Part shown: positions 1-8,438 of the stretch, one piece after another
Layout of the letters: every line of letters begins with the position of its first letter
Numbering within the stretch: position 1 is the first letter of the stretch
The notes under the pieces: model-generated
The model's input: the letters and a program-made list of their open reading frames with translations, nothing else
Database searches by the model: none
Told to the model about the DNA's origin: nothing
Assembly: GCA_039188505.1 (NCBI GenBank)
Contig: JBCCZC010000002.1
Location: 1 to 53,651 of the forward strand
DNA: 53,651 nucleotides
Reading direction: 5' to 3'
Origin: JBCCZC01 sp039188505
GTDB lineage: Bacteria; Pseudomonadota; Gammaproteobacteria; Xanthomonadales; SZUA-38
Program-made: the position numbers and the translations under genes

Positions 1-130
1 CGATGTCACTCCCTTCGGGTACTGCCTGATTGAGCTTGACGTTCGGGCACACCTGGGCGTTCGCGCCCAGCGCCAGGCCCATCCCCGCTGCCGCGCCGAC
101 GAGGGCCCAGCATCCGTTCCGAAAACCCAT
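1..130 (-). CDS. N-terminal part of a secreted protein, cut by the window edge
   Basis: An ATG at 130-128 on the minus strand is preceded by a strong ribosome binding site, GGAGG, five bases upstream. It opens a frame that runs off the left edge. The visible 43 residues begin MGFRNGCWALVGAAAG and look like a signal peptide: a basic N-region, an Ala/Gly/Leu core and a cleavage site after AxA (GANAQ). The mature protein starts around QVCPNVKLNQAV. Too little is present to name a family. It lies about 90 bases downstream of the kinase gene on the same strand and could be its target or simply a neighbour. Confidence 0.6.
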   Translation of the reverse strand, partial: MGFRNGCWALVGAAAGMGLALGANAQVCPNVKLNQAVPEGSDI

Positions 131-220
131 GTTTGCCTCCACTGCGATTTGAGCTGCTACCCCCAAAGCGCAAGGAGAACGAATTTCCTGTCAGGCGATT
201 TCGCCCCGTGACGAATGCCG

Positions 221-2605
221 TCAGGGCGCCTCGGCAAGCGCCGCGAGGATGCCCTCGACCGTCGCGACCCAGGCCGGATCGACGCCCGGTGCGGCCTCGT
301 AGATCGCCAGCGCCTGCTCGGCGTGCGAGCGCGCGAGCTCCGGCCGCGCGGTGGCCTGGTAGACCTGGGCCAGCTTCTCGTGGGCCTTGCCAATCCGCGG
401 ATGGCCGGCCGCGTAGCCGTTGCGGGCGACCTTGAGCGCCTCGAGGGCATTCGGCTCCGCGCGGTCATAGGCTCCCGCCGCCACCTGCCCGGCCGCGAGA
501 TTGAACAGCGCGGTTGCCGTCTGTGGATGCTCCGGCCCGAGGGTCGCCCGGCGAATCTCCAGAGACCGCTCAAAGAGGCGGTTAACCTCCTCAAGATTGC
601 CGAGTCCGTAGTGGGTGAACGCGAGATTATTGAGGATGATCGCGTAGTTCGGATGCATCTCGCCGGTCGCCTCGGCCTGCAGCTCGAGCGCCTTCTCGAA
701 GGACGCGATCGAATCGAGCTCACGGCCCTCGAGGCTGCCGAGGGCATTCGCCCGGTTGCCCCAGATCGTCGCCAGCGTTTCGGCGCCGATTGCGGTTCCC
801 TCCGCCGCGGCGAGGGCCGCGTCGCTGGCGGCGAGGCTCTCGGCGAATGCACCAGCGTCCGCCCGCAGGCCAGCGAGGTTGGTCCAGACGTTTGCGCGCA
901 GCAGCTCGGCGCGTTCGCCGCCCTCGCCTGCGAGCAGCGCGACGGCCTCCGCGAAGCGCTCCTCGCCACGGTCGAATTCGCTTTCCCACCAGTTGACGAT
1001 GCCGAGTCCATCGAGGACTTCGGCGCGGTCGAGGGCGCTGCCTTGCGCTTCTCGGAGGGCCAGCGCGCGCTCGAGCTGCTCGCGCGCGAGGGGAATCTCC
1101 CCGAGATTCTGGAGCGCGTAGCCGATCGCGTAGCGCATCTCGGCCTCGAGCTCCGGCTGGCCGTCGAAGCGCTCGGCCATGCCGGGGACGGACTGGCGCA
1201 GCGCCCCGGCCAGGGTCGCGGATTCCGCGTTCTCGAAGGGATCGCTGCGGCCGATGAGCTCGACCAGGAAGTCCTTCGCGGCGGTCGCGCGCCCGGCTTC
1301 CCGCTGGGCGAGGTCGCGCTGGTCGCGCGCGACATTGGCCTGCTGGGACACGAGGACCAGGGCAGCGACGAGAATCCCGAGCGTCGCCGCAACGGCGACG
1401 CTGGCCGCCCGATGGCGCTGCACGAACTTGCCCAGGCGATAGGCGCCGCTCGCACCGCGCGCCCGCACGGGAAAGCCGCCCAGGTAGCGCCCGATGTCCT
1501 CCGCGAACGCCGCCGCCGTGGGGTAGCGTCCCCCGGGCTCCTTGCGCAGGGCGGTCATCACGATGCGATCGAGATCGCCGCGCAGGGCCCGCTGCAGCTC
1601 ACGGGCATCGTTCAAGCCCGCGGGCGGCGACGACTGCCGCCTCGCCACCAGGTCAGATGGGTTCGAGGGAACGGAATCGCAGACCGTCCGTTCGATTTCC
1701 GCCGGGGCCAGCGACGGAAAATGGTACGGGCGGCTGCCCACGAGCAGCTCATAGAGCAGGACACCGAGCGAGTAGACGTCACTCGCGGCGGTCACGGCCT
1801 CGCCACGCACCTGCTCGGGGCTCGCGTACTCGGGCGTCAGCAGCTGGGCCTGGGTCCGGGTCTGCGGCAGCGCGACGTCCAGGGCCTCGGCATCGAGCAC
1901 CTTGGCGATGCCGAAGTCGATGAGCTTCGGGTCGCCCGCATGGGTCACGAGCACGTTGCCCGGCTTCAGGTCCCGGTGCACGATGCCGCGTTCGTGGGCC
2001 AGCTCGACCGCCGCGCACACGCGCTGGAACAGCTGGAGCCTCGCGTCGAGGTCGAGGGCGTGACCGCGGCAGAAGTCGACGATCCGCTGCCCGCGGACGA
2101 GCTCCATGACCAGATAGGGCACGTCGTCTTCCGTCGTGCCCCCATCGATGACCCGCGCGATGCCTGGATGCTCCAGCGAGGCGAGGATCTCGCGTTCAGC
2201 CTCGAAGCGGGCCCGGGCGTCGGGCGAGGTCAGACGAGCCTCGAACAGCTTGACGGCGACCGCCTGCGCGAAGCCGCCGGCCACCCGCCGCGCCTCGAAG
2301 ACGCGCCCCATGCCACCCGCGCCGATCTCGGCCACGATCTCGAAGGCGCCCAGGCGATCACCGACGCGCTGGGGCGTCGGCGGCACCGCATCGAGCGGAG
2401 ACCGCAGGAAGTCGTCCTGTGCGCTCCGGTCGGCGTCGCTGAGGCGGAGGATCTCCGCGAGGAGTTCGGTGTCCCCCGCGCAGCGCTCAGCGAGCCAGGA
2501 GAATCGCAGGCTGGACGCCAGTTCGAGGCTCTCGGCGAAAAGCGCGAGCGCCCGTGCTTCGCGATCCGGCGGTTCGCCGGGTGAATTCTCGTCGCGGTCG
2601 GTCAC
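221..2605 (-). CDS. Membrane Ser/Thr protein kinase with C-terminal TPR repeats
   Basis: Predicted Hanks-type kinase of 794 residues. The kinase domain covers about residues 85-350, with a glycine loop (EIGAGGMGRV), the ATP lysine K119 in AVKLFEA, the catalytic HRD at 210-212, DFG at 230-232 and a YASPEQ motif. One transmembrane helix follows at about 401-421. The outer region to the C-terminus is alpha-helical TPR repeats of the Kinesin-light-chain type (for example NLAFTHYGLGNLEE). The start is taken as the GTG at 2605, which overlaps the stop of the upstream sigma factor as GTGA, so the two are translationally coupled. An upstream in-frame start at 2647 would lie inside the sigma gene. In known families such kinases act on the partner sigma factor; that role is inferred here. 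Confidence 0.9.
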   Translation of the reverse strand: MTDRDENSPGEPPDREARALALFAESLELASSLRFSWLAERCAGDTELLAEILRLSDADRSAQDDFLRSPLDAVPPTPQRVGDRLGAFEIVAEIGAGGMGRVFEARRVAGGFAQAVAVKLFEARLTSPDARARFEAEREILASLEHPGIARVIDGGTTEDDVPYLVMELVRGQRIVDFCRGHALDLDARLQLFQRVCAAVELAHERGIVHRDLKPGNVLVTHAGDPKLIDFGIAKVLDAEALDVALPQTRTQAQLLTPEYASPEQVRGEAVTAASDVYSLGVLLYELLVGSRPYHFPSLAPAEIERTVCDSVPSNPSDLVARRQSSPPAGLNDARELQRALRGDLDRIVMTALRKEPGGRYPTAAAFAEDIGRYLGGFPVRARGASGAYRLGKFVQRHRAASVAVAATLGILVAALVLVSQQANVARDQRDLAQREAGRATAAKDFLVELIGRSDPFENAESATLAGALRQSVPGMAERFDGQPELEAEMRYAIGYALQNLGEIPLAREQLERALALREAQGSALDRAEVLDGLGIVNWWESEFDRGEERFAEAVALLAGEGGERAELLRANVWTNLAGLRADAGAFAESLAASDAALAAAEGTAIGAETLATIWGNRANALGSLEGRELDSIASFEKALELQAEATGEMHPNYAIILNNLAFTHYGLGNLEEVNRLFERSLEIRRATLGPEHPQTATALFNLAAGQVAAGAYDRAEPNALEALKVARNGYAAGHPRIGKAHEKLAQVYQATARPELARSHAEQALAIYEAAPGVDPAWVATVEGILAALAEAP

Positions 2606-3162
2606 GCAGCCAGCTGCCGATACAGCCACGCCCGGGCCGCGCGCCACTGGCGGCTCACCGTCGCTTCCGACTGCTCCGTGGCGACCGCGACCTCCTCGAT
2701 CGTCAGCCCGCCGAAGTAGCGCAGCTCGACGATGCGGGCCTGACGTTCATTCAGGGATTCGAGCCGATCGAGGGCCGTATCGATGGCCAATAGCTCCACC
2801 GCATCGTTGGTCTCGCCGTGGAGTTCCGGCTGGAGGGTGATCTCGTTGCCGCCACCGCGACGCTGGGCATTCCGGCGGCGGCCGTGGTCGACGAGGATCT
2901 GCCGAATGATGCGGGACGACACCGCGAAGAAATGCACGCGATCCTGCCAGTCGACGGGTGTCCCGCGCAGCAGCTTCAGGAACGCCTCGTTCACCAGGGC
3001 CGTCGGCTGATAGGTGTGTCCCGGGCGTTCCTTCGCCAGCTGGCGCGCGGCCACGACCCGGAGCTCCGCGTACACGGACTCGAACAGCCGCGCCCCGGCC
3101 TCCGCGTCACCCGCGGACCAGGCCCGAAGCCAGCCCGTCAGACTGTCCTGCCCTTGTTCCAC
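2602..3162 (-). CDS. ECF-type RNA polymerase sigma factor (Sig-70_X6 / ECF43-like)
   Basis: A 186-residue extracytoplasmic-function sigma factor. Region 2 covers roughly residues 25-95 and region 4 residues 125-180, the latter with a clear helix-turn-helix (LTIEEVAVATEQSEATVSRQW). The region 2.2 segment usually reads D-A-E-D before LVQE. Here it reads QPTALVNEAF, so the acidic cluster is replaced and Thr54 stands in the glutamate position. Kinase-linked sigma factors such as Vibrio EcfP lack these acids and are switched on by threonine phosphorylation, so the same logic is likely here. No anti-sigma gene is seen; the next gene is a Ser/Thr kinase overlapping by four bases. Confidence 0.92.
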   Translation of the reverse strand: MEQGQDSLTGWLRAWSAGDAEAGARLFESVYAELRVVAARQLAKERPGHTYQPTALVNEAFLKLLRGTPVDWQDRVHFFAVSSRIIRQILVDHGRRRNAQRRGGGNEITLQPELHGETNDAVELLAIDTALDRLESLNERQARIVELRYFGGLTIEEVAVATEQSEATVSRQWRAARAWLYRQLAA

Positions 3163-3170
3163 CCATGCTC

Positions 3171-3230
3171 CCTGCGACCGTCGATGATGGGTCGACGGAT
3201 ACGGTCAGTATAACGAGACCGTCGCAGGGG
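3171..3230 (-). promoter_or_regulatory. Promoter region of the sigma/kinase operon bracketed by an inverted repeat
   Basis: On the minus strand a good -10 box, TATACT, lies at 3213-3208, about 46 bases before the sigma ATG. A weak -35 (TTTGCC or TTGCCC) sits 15-16 bases further upstream. Nine-base inverted arms, CCCTGCGAC (3171-3179) and GTCGCAGGG (3222-3230), flank the -10 and the probable transcription start. The octamer GACCGTCG also occurs twice on the plus strand within this stretch. This could be an operator or an RNA hairpin; the sequence does not decide which. Confidence 0.4.
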
Positions 3231-3267
3231 CAAATCGATTACTTCGCCAAGGGCGAACAGCCGGAGG

Positions 3268-4680
3268 CTACTTCGCCGCCTCGCCGCCCTCGAAGCCGCT
3301 GAAGAACACGGTCTCCGCCGTCACGCCGCCGGTCAGGGCCGTCAGGGCGATCCGTTCGAAGCCCTCGCCGGGTCGCACATCGAAGCCAGCTGACACGATG
3401 CGTTCACCGGCGATCACCGTCGCCCGCTGCTCGACGAAGGTGCCATGGCGACCATAGCCGTCGACCCCGAAAGCGCGGTCGATCGTGCCGTCGGCATTCA
3501 ACGCGATCACGCCGCTCTCGGGCGTGGTGACGTCGTTCACACCCACCAGAATGCCGCCGTCGGCTTGCTGTAGAAGGCAACGGCCGCAGGCGAAGGGAAA
3601 GTCCGAAAAGCTCTCGAGTAGCAGGACGCCCGCATCACCTCGCGCGGTATCGAGCGTGCCATCGGCGCGGTAGAAGGCCAGCGCAACGACCCGCTGCAGG
3701 AGTTCGGTCTGGCTCTCGCCGATCACGATGATGTTGCCGTTCTCCGTCAGGATCACGTCCACGATCCGGGACCGGAACTGGACCGGCGTTCGCACCCGGC
3801 CGTCGTCGCCGAAGGACGGATCCAGCGATCCGTCGGGGAGATAGCGCACGAGGCCGAAATCGGACCGGAAGCCGATGTCGGAGAAGTCGCGCTCGAAGCC
3901 GGCGCCGCCCGCCACGATAATCCGGCCGTCGTCCTGTACCGCGACGGCCGTGGCCTCGTCCTCGAAATTGCCGAAATCGGTGATGACCAGGCCGTCCACC
4001 CCGAAGTTCGGATCAGGCGTGCCGTCGGCGAGGTACTTCAGCACGGCGAAGTCCCGGTCGAGCAGATTGCTCTCGTCCGGAACGAAGGCCGCGGCCAGCA
4101 CGATGCCGCCGTCTGGATGCGCGGCGACGGCGCGGGCGCTGTCGCGAAAGTCGGTCACGTCCCGGCGAACCGCGCCGCCCTCACCGAAGCTCTCGACCGG
4201 GTCGCCGGAGGGGGAGAACATCCCGATCAGGAGGTCCTGATCCGCAACCGCGATCTCCGCGATGCCGACGATGACGATATTGCCGTCGCGCGTCACGGTC
4301 ATGGAAGCGAGCTGGTCGTCCATTTCGGGGTAGTCGGGTCTGACGATGCCATCGGAACCGAAGCTGGTATCGAGGGTGCCGTCGGGAAGATAGGCCGCCA
4401 GCACGATCTCGCTCTCCGTGAAGGTCACGATCGCGGTGCCCCCCACGACGATGCGCCCGTCCGGCAGCACCACCGCGCTGTTGGCGCGCACGCCAGGCAG
4501 GTCGGGCAGCAGCGTGGTCGCCGCCAGTCCGTTCTCGCCGAAGCTCGTATCGACTTCGCCGGCGGCATGGGCGGACGAGAGCGTTATCGCGAGAACGATG
4601 AGGAGCGTACCCAGGCCGTCAGGGAGACTGGCCTGACGCCAGAGAAGATTCTTGCGCACTGCTGCGGACATGGCCGGCAC
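3268..4680 (-). CDS. Secreted delta-60 repeat protein
   Basis: A 470-residue exported protein. A signal peptide is followed at about residue 42 by repeated units of the delta-60 type. These alternate D-x-S-F-G-x-x-G (for example DTSFGENGLA, DTSFGSDGIV, DPNFGVDGLV) with PDGRIVVGG-like strands. At least six to seven copies cover most of the chain and predict a beta-propeller-like fold. The last residues read VFFSGFEGGEAAK, resembling the short aromatic DGFE-type tail common at the end of secreted proteins in Lysobacterales. The family has no defined biochemical role. The gene stands alone, 105 bases upstream of the sigma factor gene on the same strand. Confidence 0.85.
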   Translation of the reverse strand: MPAMSAAVRKNLLWRQASLPDGLGTLLIVLAITLSSAHAAGEVDTSFGENGLAATTLLPDLPGVRANSAVVLPDGRIVVGGTAIVTFTESEIVLAAYLPDGTLDTSFGSDGIVRPDYPEMDDQLASMTVTRDGNIVIVGIAEIAVADQDLLIGMFSPSGDPVESFGEGGAVRRDVTDFRDSARAVAAHPDGGIVLAAAFVPDESNLLDRDFAVLKYLADGTPDPNFGVDGLVITDFGNFEDEATAVAVQDDGRIIVAGGAGFERDFSDIGFRSDFGLVRYLPDGSLDPSFGDDGRVRTPVQFRSRIVDVILTENGNIIVIGESQTELLQRVVALAFYRADGTLDTARGDAGVLLLESFSDFPFACGRCLLQQADGGILVGVNDVTTPESGVIALNADGTIDRAFGVDGYGRHGTFVEQRATVIAGERIVSAGFDVRPGEGFERIALTALTGGVTAETVFFSGFEGGEAAK

Positions 4681-4767
4681 CGTTCGTGGGGGTCTACGCG
4701 TAAAGCGCAGGACGGGCCGGTTTCCTGTCAGTTGATGACGGCTGCGCTGCAGGTCTCGGTGTGGTCG

Positions 4768-5664
4768 TCAGTCCGGAGCGCCTGAAGCGACGTCACCGTC
4801 GAGGGTCTGGAAGGAGTCGGAGTGCTTCAGATTGAACTCGCGCACGTGCTGCTGGTAGGCAGGATCGAAGCCGTCCTCGCGCAGCGAGTCGATCAGGCGC
4901 CGGAACTCGGGATCGTTCTTCACGTGCGTCGCGCTGGCGATCGGCGCGAGATGGTGATCGGCTACGATGCGGGATCCCCGCTGGACCCCATCGCCGCGGT
5001 CGTCCGAGTAGTACTGCGACAGCACCAGAATCCGGGTGCCGACGAACAGCGCCTCCTCGAGGTCGTGGGTGACGAAGAAAATCGTCATCTGCTCCTCTTC
5101 CCACAGCTCCAGGAGGAAGAGCTGCATCTCCTCGCGGGTATCCGGGTCGAGGGCGCCGAAGGGTTCGTCCATGAGGAGAATGCGCGGCTTCATCATGAGC
5201 GACTGGGCGATCGCCACGCGCTGCTGCATGCCGCCCGAAAGTTCGTGCGGATATTTGTCCGCGTGGGCACCGAGGCGCACGCGCTCGAGCATCGCCATGC
5301 CCGCCTCGCGATTCTCCGCGCGCCGACGACGGCGTTCGAGAACACCCTGGGTCAGGGTGCGGCCGAGGGTGACGTTGTCGATGACGCTCAGGTGCGGATA
5401 GAGCCCGTAGCGCTGGAAGACGATGCCGCGCGACGGATCGGGGAAGCCCGCCGTACTCCCGTCGATCCGCAGGGTGCCGCGGGTGGGAAACTCCTGTCCT
5501 AGGATCAGCCGGAGCAGCGTCGACTTGCCGCACCCTGAGGGTCCGACGAGGGTGCAGATCTCACCTTCGCTGACCTGCAGGTCGACGTCCTCGAGCACGA
5601 CCTTGCTACCGTACTCCTTGCGAACGTCCTCGATGGAGAGCATCGCGGCGGTCGGCTCGCTCAT
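4768..5664 (-). CDS. ABC importer ATP-binding protein, NitT/TauT type
   Basis: A 298-residue ATPase with all motifs present: Walker A GPSGCGKST, Q-loop FQRYGLYP, signature LSGGMQQRVAIAQ, Walker B ILLMDEPFGALD and the switch histidine in FVTHDLEEA. It most resembles the SsuB/TauB/NrtD group that drives uptake of nitrate, sulfonates and related small solutes. The start is placed at the ATG at 5664, which overlaps the permease stop as ATGA; an in-frame start 33 bases upstream would lie inside the permease gene. The chain is about 40 residues longer at its C-terminus than SsuB. It is the last gene of a seven-gene operon. Confidence 0.93.
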   Translation of the reverse strand: MSEPTAAMLSIEDVRKEYGSKVVLEDVDLQVSEGEICTLVGPSGCGKSTLLRLILGQEFPTRGTLRIDGSTAGFPDPSRGIVFQRYGLYPHLSVIDNVTLGRTLTQGVLERRRRRAENREAGMAMLERVRLGAHADKYPHELSGGMQQRVAIAQSLMMKPRILLMDEPFGALDPDTREEMQLFLLELWEEEQMTIFFVTHDLEEALFVGTRILVLSQYYSDDRGDGVQRGSRIVADHHLAPIASATHVKNDPEFRRLIDSLREDGFDPAYQQHVREFNLKHSDSFQTLDGDVASGAPD

Positions 5665-6485
5665 GGCTGATACCACCGATAGCGCGTGCGGATCCACTGT
5701 TTCAGGCCGAAGTCGATGAGGAAGCCCAGCATCGTGATCCAGAAGACATAGGGAATGATCACGTCCATGGCGAGGTAGCGACGGACCAGGAAGATCCGGT
5801 AGCCGAGGCCGTCGGTCGAGGCGATGGCTTCAGCGGCAATCAGGAACAGCCACGCCGCGCCCAGCGCCAGCCGCACGGCCTCGAGGAGTCGCGGCAGAAT
5901 CTGCGGCAGGACGATGCGCCACGCCACCGCGAATTCGCTTGCGCCGAGGGTCAGCGCCTTGGTGATCTGCTCCTGCGGCAGCTTCGCCGTCGCCAGCGCG
6001 ACGTCCCGGGTGATCACCGGAAAGACCCCGATGAAGATCAACATCACCTTGCCGAGCTCGCCCACCCCGAACGTAATGAACAGGATTGGCAGTATGGCAA
6101 GCGGTGGCACCATTGCGACGAAGGTCACGAAGGGATTCATGAGCGCGTGGAAGCCCCGGAAGAGTCCGATGCTCAGGCCCAGCACGAGACCCGCCAGCGC
6201 TGCGGACACCACGCCGATCGCCAACCGCTTGAGGCTCGAGAGGGTGTCTCTCCAGAGCAGGTACTCGCCGCTGCGCCGGTCCTCGGTGAAGGCCATCCGC
6301 ACGAAGGCGTCCTTCATCTGGACCACGCCCGGGAGCAGCTTGTCCTGGGGGTTGGCTTCGAGCCGGGCATCGGACGCGGACAGGTAGACCGCGATGAGCA
6401 GCACGAACGGCAGAACGGCCAGCAGCCAGTTCAGCCGCGTGCCGGGCCTCGCGTGGAGGCCCAGGAAGCGGGGATGATCGGCCAT
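5661..6485 (-). CDS. ABC importer permease, NitT/TauT type
   Basis: A 274-residue inner-membrane protein with about six hydrophobic segments. The cytoplasmic EAA-type loop that docks to the ATPase is visible as TLGASEFAVAWRIVLPQILP. It belongs to the binding-protein-dependent permease group of SsuC/TauC. Between the first helix and the second is a soluble stretch (about 45-85) with DARLEANPQDKLLPG, as also seen in the permeases found near urea carboxylase. It overlaps the ATPase gene by four bases and follows the binding-protein gene by about 11 bases, so the three are one transport unit. Confidence 0.92.
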   Translation of the reverse strand: MADHPRFLGLHARPGTRLNWLLAVLPFVLLIAVYLSASDARLEANPQDKLLPGVVQMKDAFVRMAFTEDRRSGEYLLWRDTLSSLKRLAIGVVSAALAGLVLGLSIGLFRGFHALMNPFVTFVAMVPPLAILPILFITFGVGELGKVMLIFIGVFPVITRDVALATAKLPQEQITKALTLGASEFAVAWRIVLPQILPRLLEAVRLALGAAWLFLIAAEAIASTDGLGYRIFLVRRYLAMDVIIPYVFWITMLGFLIDFGLKQWIRTRYRWYQP

Positions 6486-6496
6486 CCCCCGGTGCC

Positions 6497-7531
6497 CTAC
6501 TGGCCTTCCGCCGCGTTGCGCATGGCGGCATCCACGAAGCGGAGCTTCACGTTGCTCTCTTTGCCGAGGACGGTGCCGTCGGGGAAAGCGATGCCCACGA
6601 AATCGGGCGAGTCTGCGCCGGCGCCGAAGAGCCCCTTGTCGAAGGAGAACTGCCGGACGTTCTCCATCGTCTCCTTGATCTGATCACCAGCCGCGAAGTC
6701 GGCCGCCTCGGCCGCCCCGTAGAACATGGCCGTGGTCTTGAGCTGGGCACGGAACTCGGCCTCGGTGGCACCCGTGGCGGCGGCCATCGAGGCGATGGCC
6801 TCGTCCGCCTTCGGCCCCGGGGTGCTCATGATGTCCATGACCTCGTACCAGGCGCCGACGAGCGCAAGCCGCAGCTCCTCGGGCGCGTCCGAGCGCACGA
6901 CCATCAGGTCGATGATCTCGCCGGGCGTCTTCGATGAGTCGAACACCAGTTCCGCACCGGCCGCGTTGCGGACCTGCTGCAGCGGCGGGTTCCAGGTGAC
7001 GACCGCACCGTCAGGGTTGGCGATGAAGACCGAGGCGATGTCGGCATCAGATGTGTTCACGACGGTGAGGTCGCGCTCGCTCATACCGTTCATCTCCAGC
7101 GCCCGCGCGAGCAGATAGTGCGAGACGGACAGCTCCACGAGCATCACGTCGCGGCCCCGCAGGTCGCTGACGGACGTACCGTTCTTCATCACGATGCCGT
7201 CGTTGCCGTTGGAGAAATCACCGACGATCACGGCGGTCGAATCCACACCACCCACGGCCGGAATCGTCAGTGCATCCATGTTGGTCATGGTGCAGGCGTC
7301 GTACTCGCCGGCGGTGTAGAGGTTGATCGACTCGATGTAGTCGTTGATCAGCTCGACCTCGATGCTGATGCCGTACTTGTCGGCCCAGCGGTCGATAATC
7401 CCGGCTTCCTGGGCATACCCCCAGGGCTCCCAGCCGACGTAGTGGGACCACGCAACCTTGTAGTCCTGGGCGATCACTTGACCGGCGCTAAGAAGCCCGG
7501 CAAGCAGAATCCATCCGGCTTTCAGTTTCAT
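6497..7531 (-). CDS. Periplasmic substrate-binding protein of the ABC importer, urea-carboxylase-region type
   Basis: A 344-residue SBP. The start is taken at the ATG at 7531 because GGAG lies seven bases before it and the product then starts with a normal signal peptide (MKLKAGWILLAGLLSAGQVIAQ). The mature sequence has SHYVGWEPWGYAQEAGI, NDYIESINLYTAGEYD, TMTNMDALTIPA and VELSVSHYLLARALE. I recognise these as the signature of the NrtA/TauA-like binding proteins found in urea carboxylase regions (TIGR03427), some of which are thought to serve guanidine. There is no urea or guanidine carboxylase gene nearby, so the solute is open. It follows the coiled-coil gene after about 70 bases, the only real gap in the operon. 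Confidence 0.9.
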   Translation of the reverse strand: MKLKAGWILLAGLLSAGQVIAQDYKVAWSHYVGWEPWGYAQEAGIIDRWADKYGISIEVELINDYIESINLYTAGEYDACTMTNMDALTIPAVGGVDSTAVIVGDFSNGNDGIVMKNGTSVSDLRGRDVMLVELSVSHYLLARALEMNGMSERDLTVVNTSDADIASVFIANPDGAVVTWNPPLQQVRNAAGAELVFDSSKTPGEIIDLMVVRSDAPEELRLALVGAWYEVMDIMSTPGPKADEAIASMAAATGATEAEFRAQLKTTAMFYGAAEAADFAAGDQIKETMENVRQFSFDKGLFGAGADSPDFVGIAFPDGTVLGKESNVKLRFVDAAMRNAAEGQ

Positions 7532-7601
7532 CCTTCTTCTCCCCATCCCTTGCCCGTATCAGCGGGCGGTTGATCCGTATGAGTAGCCGCGCCAGCCCGG
7601 G

Positions 7602-8438
7602 TCAGCTCTTCAATTTAGCACGGTCGTACGCGGCCGTATTCGCCGCCAGGCGCTGCAGCTCATCCATCGCGGTTTCGAGATTCACCTTTGCCAGCCCCTG
7701 AGTCGTCTCGACCGTCGCCAGGGTCATCGCGGTGGTGTCGAGCTGGGTCATCGCGACCTCGTTCGCGGCCAGCCAGTCCTCGATGCGCGCCCGCTGCTCG
7801 ACATCGAGTTCGAGCCGCTGGCGCAGGGTCGCAAGCTCGTTTCGAGCCGCATCGGATTCGACCGCACCAGCCTCGAGCTCCGCGATCCGGCGGCGGGAGT
7901 ACTCGACGTCGATGGCGGCGATGGAACGCGAAACGCCAACGATGCGATTGAGATTGTCCAGGACCGCGAAGTACACCTGTTCGGCGATCCCGAGATAGCG
8001 CGAGTAGGTCAGCGTGTGCGGTTTGAACTTGCCGCCCAGCACCTCCTGGTAGGCGTCGAACTTCTCCTGCACCCGCTGGAGCTGCCGATAGCCGAGCTCG
8101 CTGTCGATCTGCTTCAGCCCCTTCTTGAGGAACTCCAGCAGTTCGGAATGGCGATTCAGCGCCTGCTCCCGCAGCTTTCGGACATAGCGTGACGCGAAGA
8201 AGTCCCGGCGAGCGAAGCGGTTGATCAGCAGCCCGCTCGTGGCAATGACACCACCGGCCGCCATCGCCCCGAGCGCCACCAGTCCCGGCCCGAGCGCGAT
8301 CGCCGCGAGGCCGCCGATCACGGCGGCACCGGCCGGATAGAGCACGGTCGGATGCTGCGTGCTTTCCTTCAGCACGGCCCGGTTGATGGCCTTCGGCGAG
8401 AAATCGGGCCTCGCCTCACGCGCCTCGATCGTGGCCAT
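7602..8438 (-). CDS. Membrane-anchored coiled-coil protein of the SBP-OmpA/VWA operon
   Basis: A 278-residue protein of no family I recognise. Residues about 35-75 form a hydrophobic Ala/Gly-rich hairpin, probably two transmembrane helices (YPAGAAVIGGLAAIALGPG and ALGAMAAGGVIATSGLLI). The rest is soluble, charged and alpha-helical: a helical bundle at 85-190 and a long coiled-coil stretch at 195-265 (RRRIAELEAG, LRQRLELDVEQRARIEDWL). The start is the ATG at 8438, whose A lies in the stop of the upstream gene (TGATG). Such tight coupling implies it works with the two SBP-OmpA proteins and the VWA protein. It could be a scaffold on the inner membrane; no enzymatic motif is visible. Confidence 0.75.
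   Translation of the reverse strand: MATIEAREARPDFSPKAINRAVLKESTQHPTVLYPAGAAVIGGLAAIALGPGLVALGAMAAGGVIATSGLLINRFARRDFFASRYVRKLREQALNRHSELLEFLKKGLKQIDSELGYRQLQRVQEKFDAYQEVLGGKFKPHTLTYSRYLGIAEQVYFAVLDNLNRIVGVSRSIAAIDVEYSRRRIAELEAGAVESDAARNELATLRQRLELDVEQRARIEDWLAANEVAMTQLDTTAMTLATVETTQGLAKVNLETAMDELQRLAANTAAYDRAKLKS

Noticed and set aside
215..2584. Long open frame on the plus strand opposite the Ser/Thr kinase
   Set aside because: It is antisense to a well-supported kinase, is Arg-rich and matches no family; GC-rich sequence makes such shadow frames common.
2603..2647. Upstream in-frame start for the first Ser/Thr kinase
   Set aside because: It would add 14 residues inside the sigma factor gene; the GTG overlapping the stop as GTGA is a better fit.
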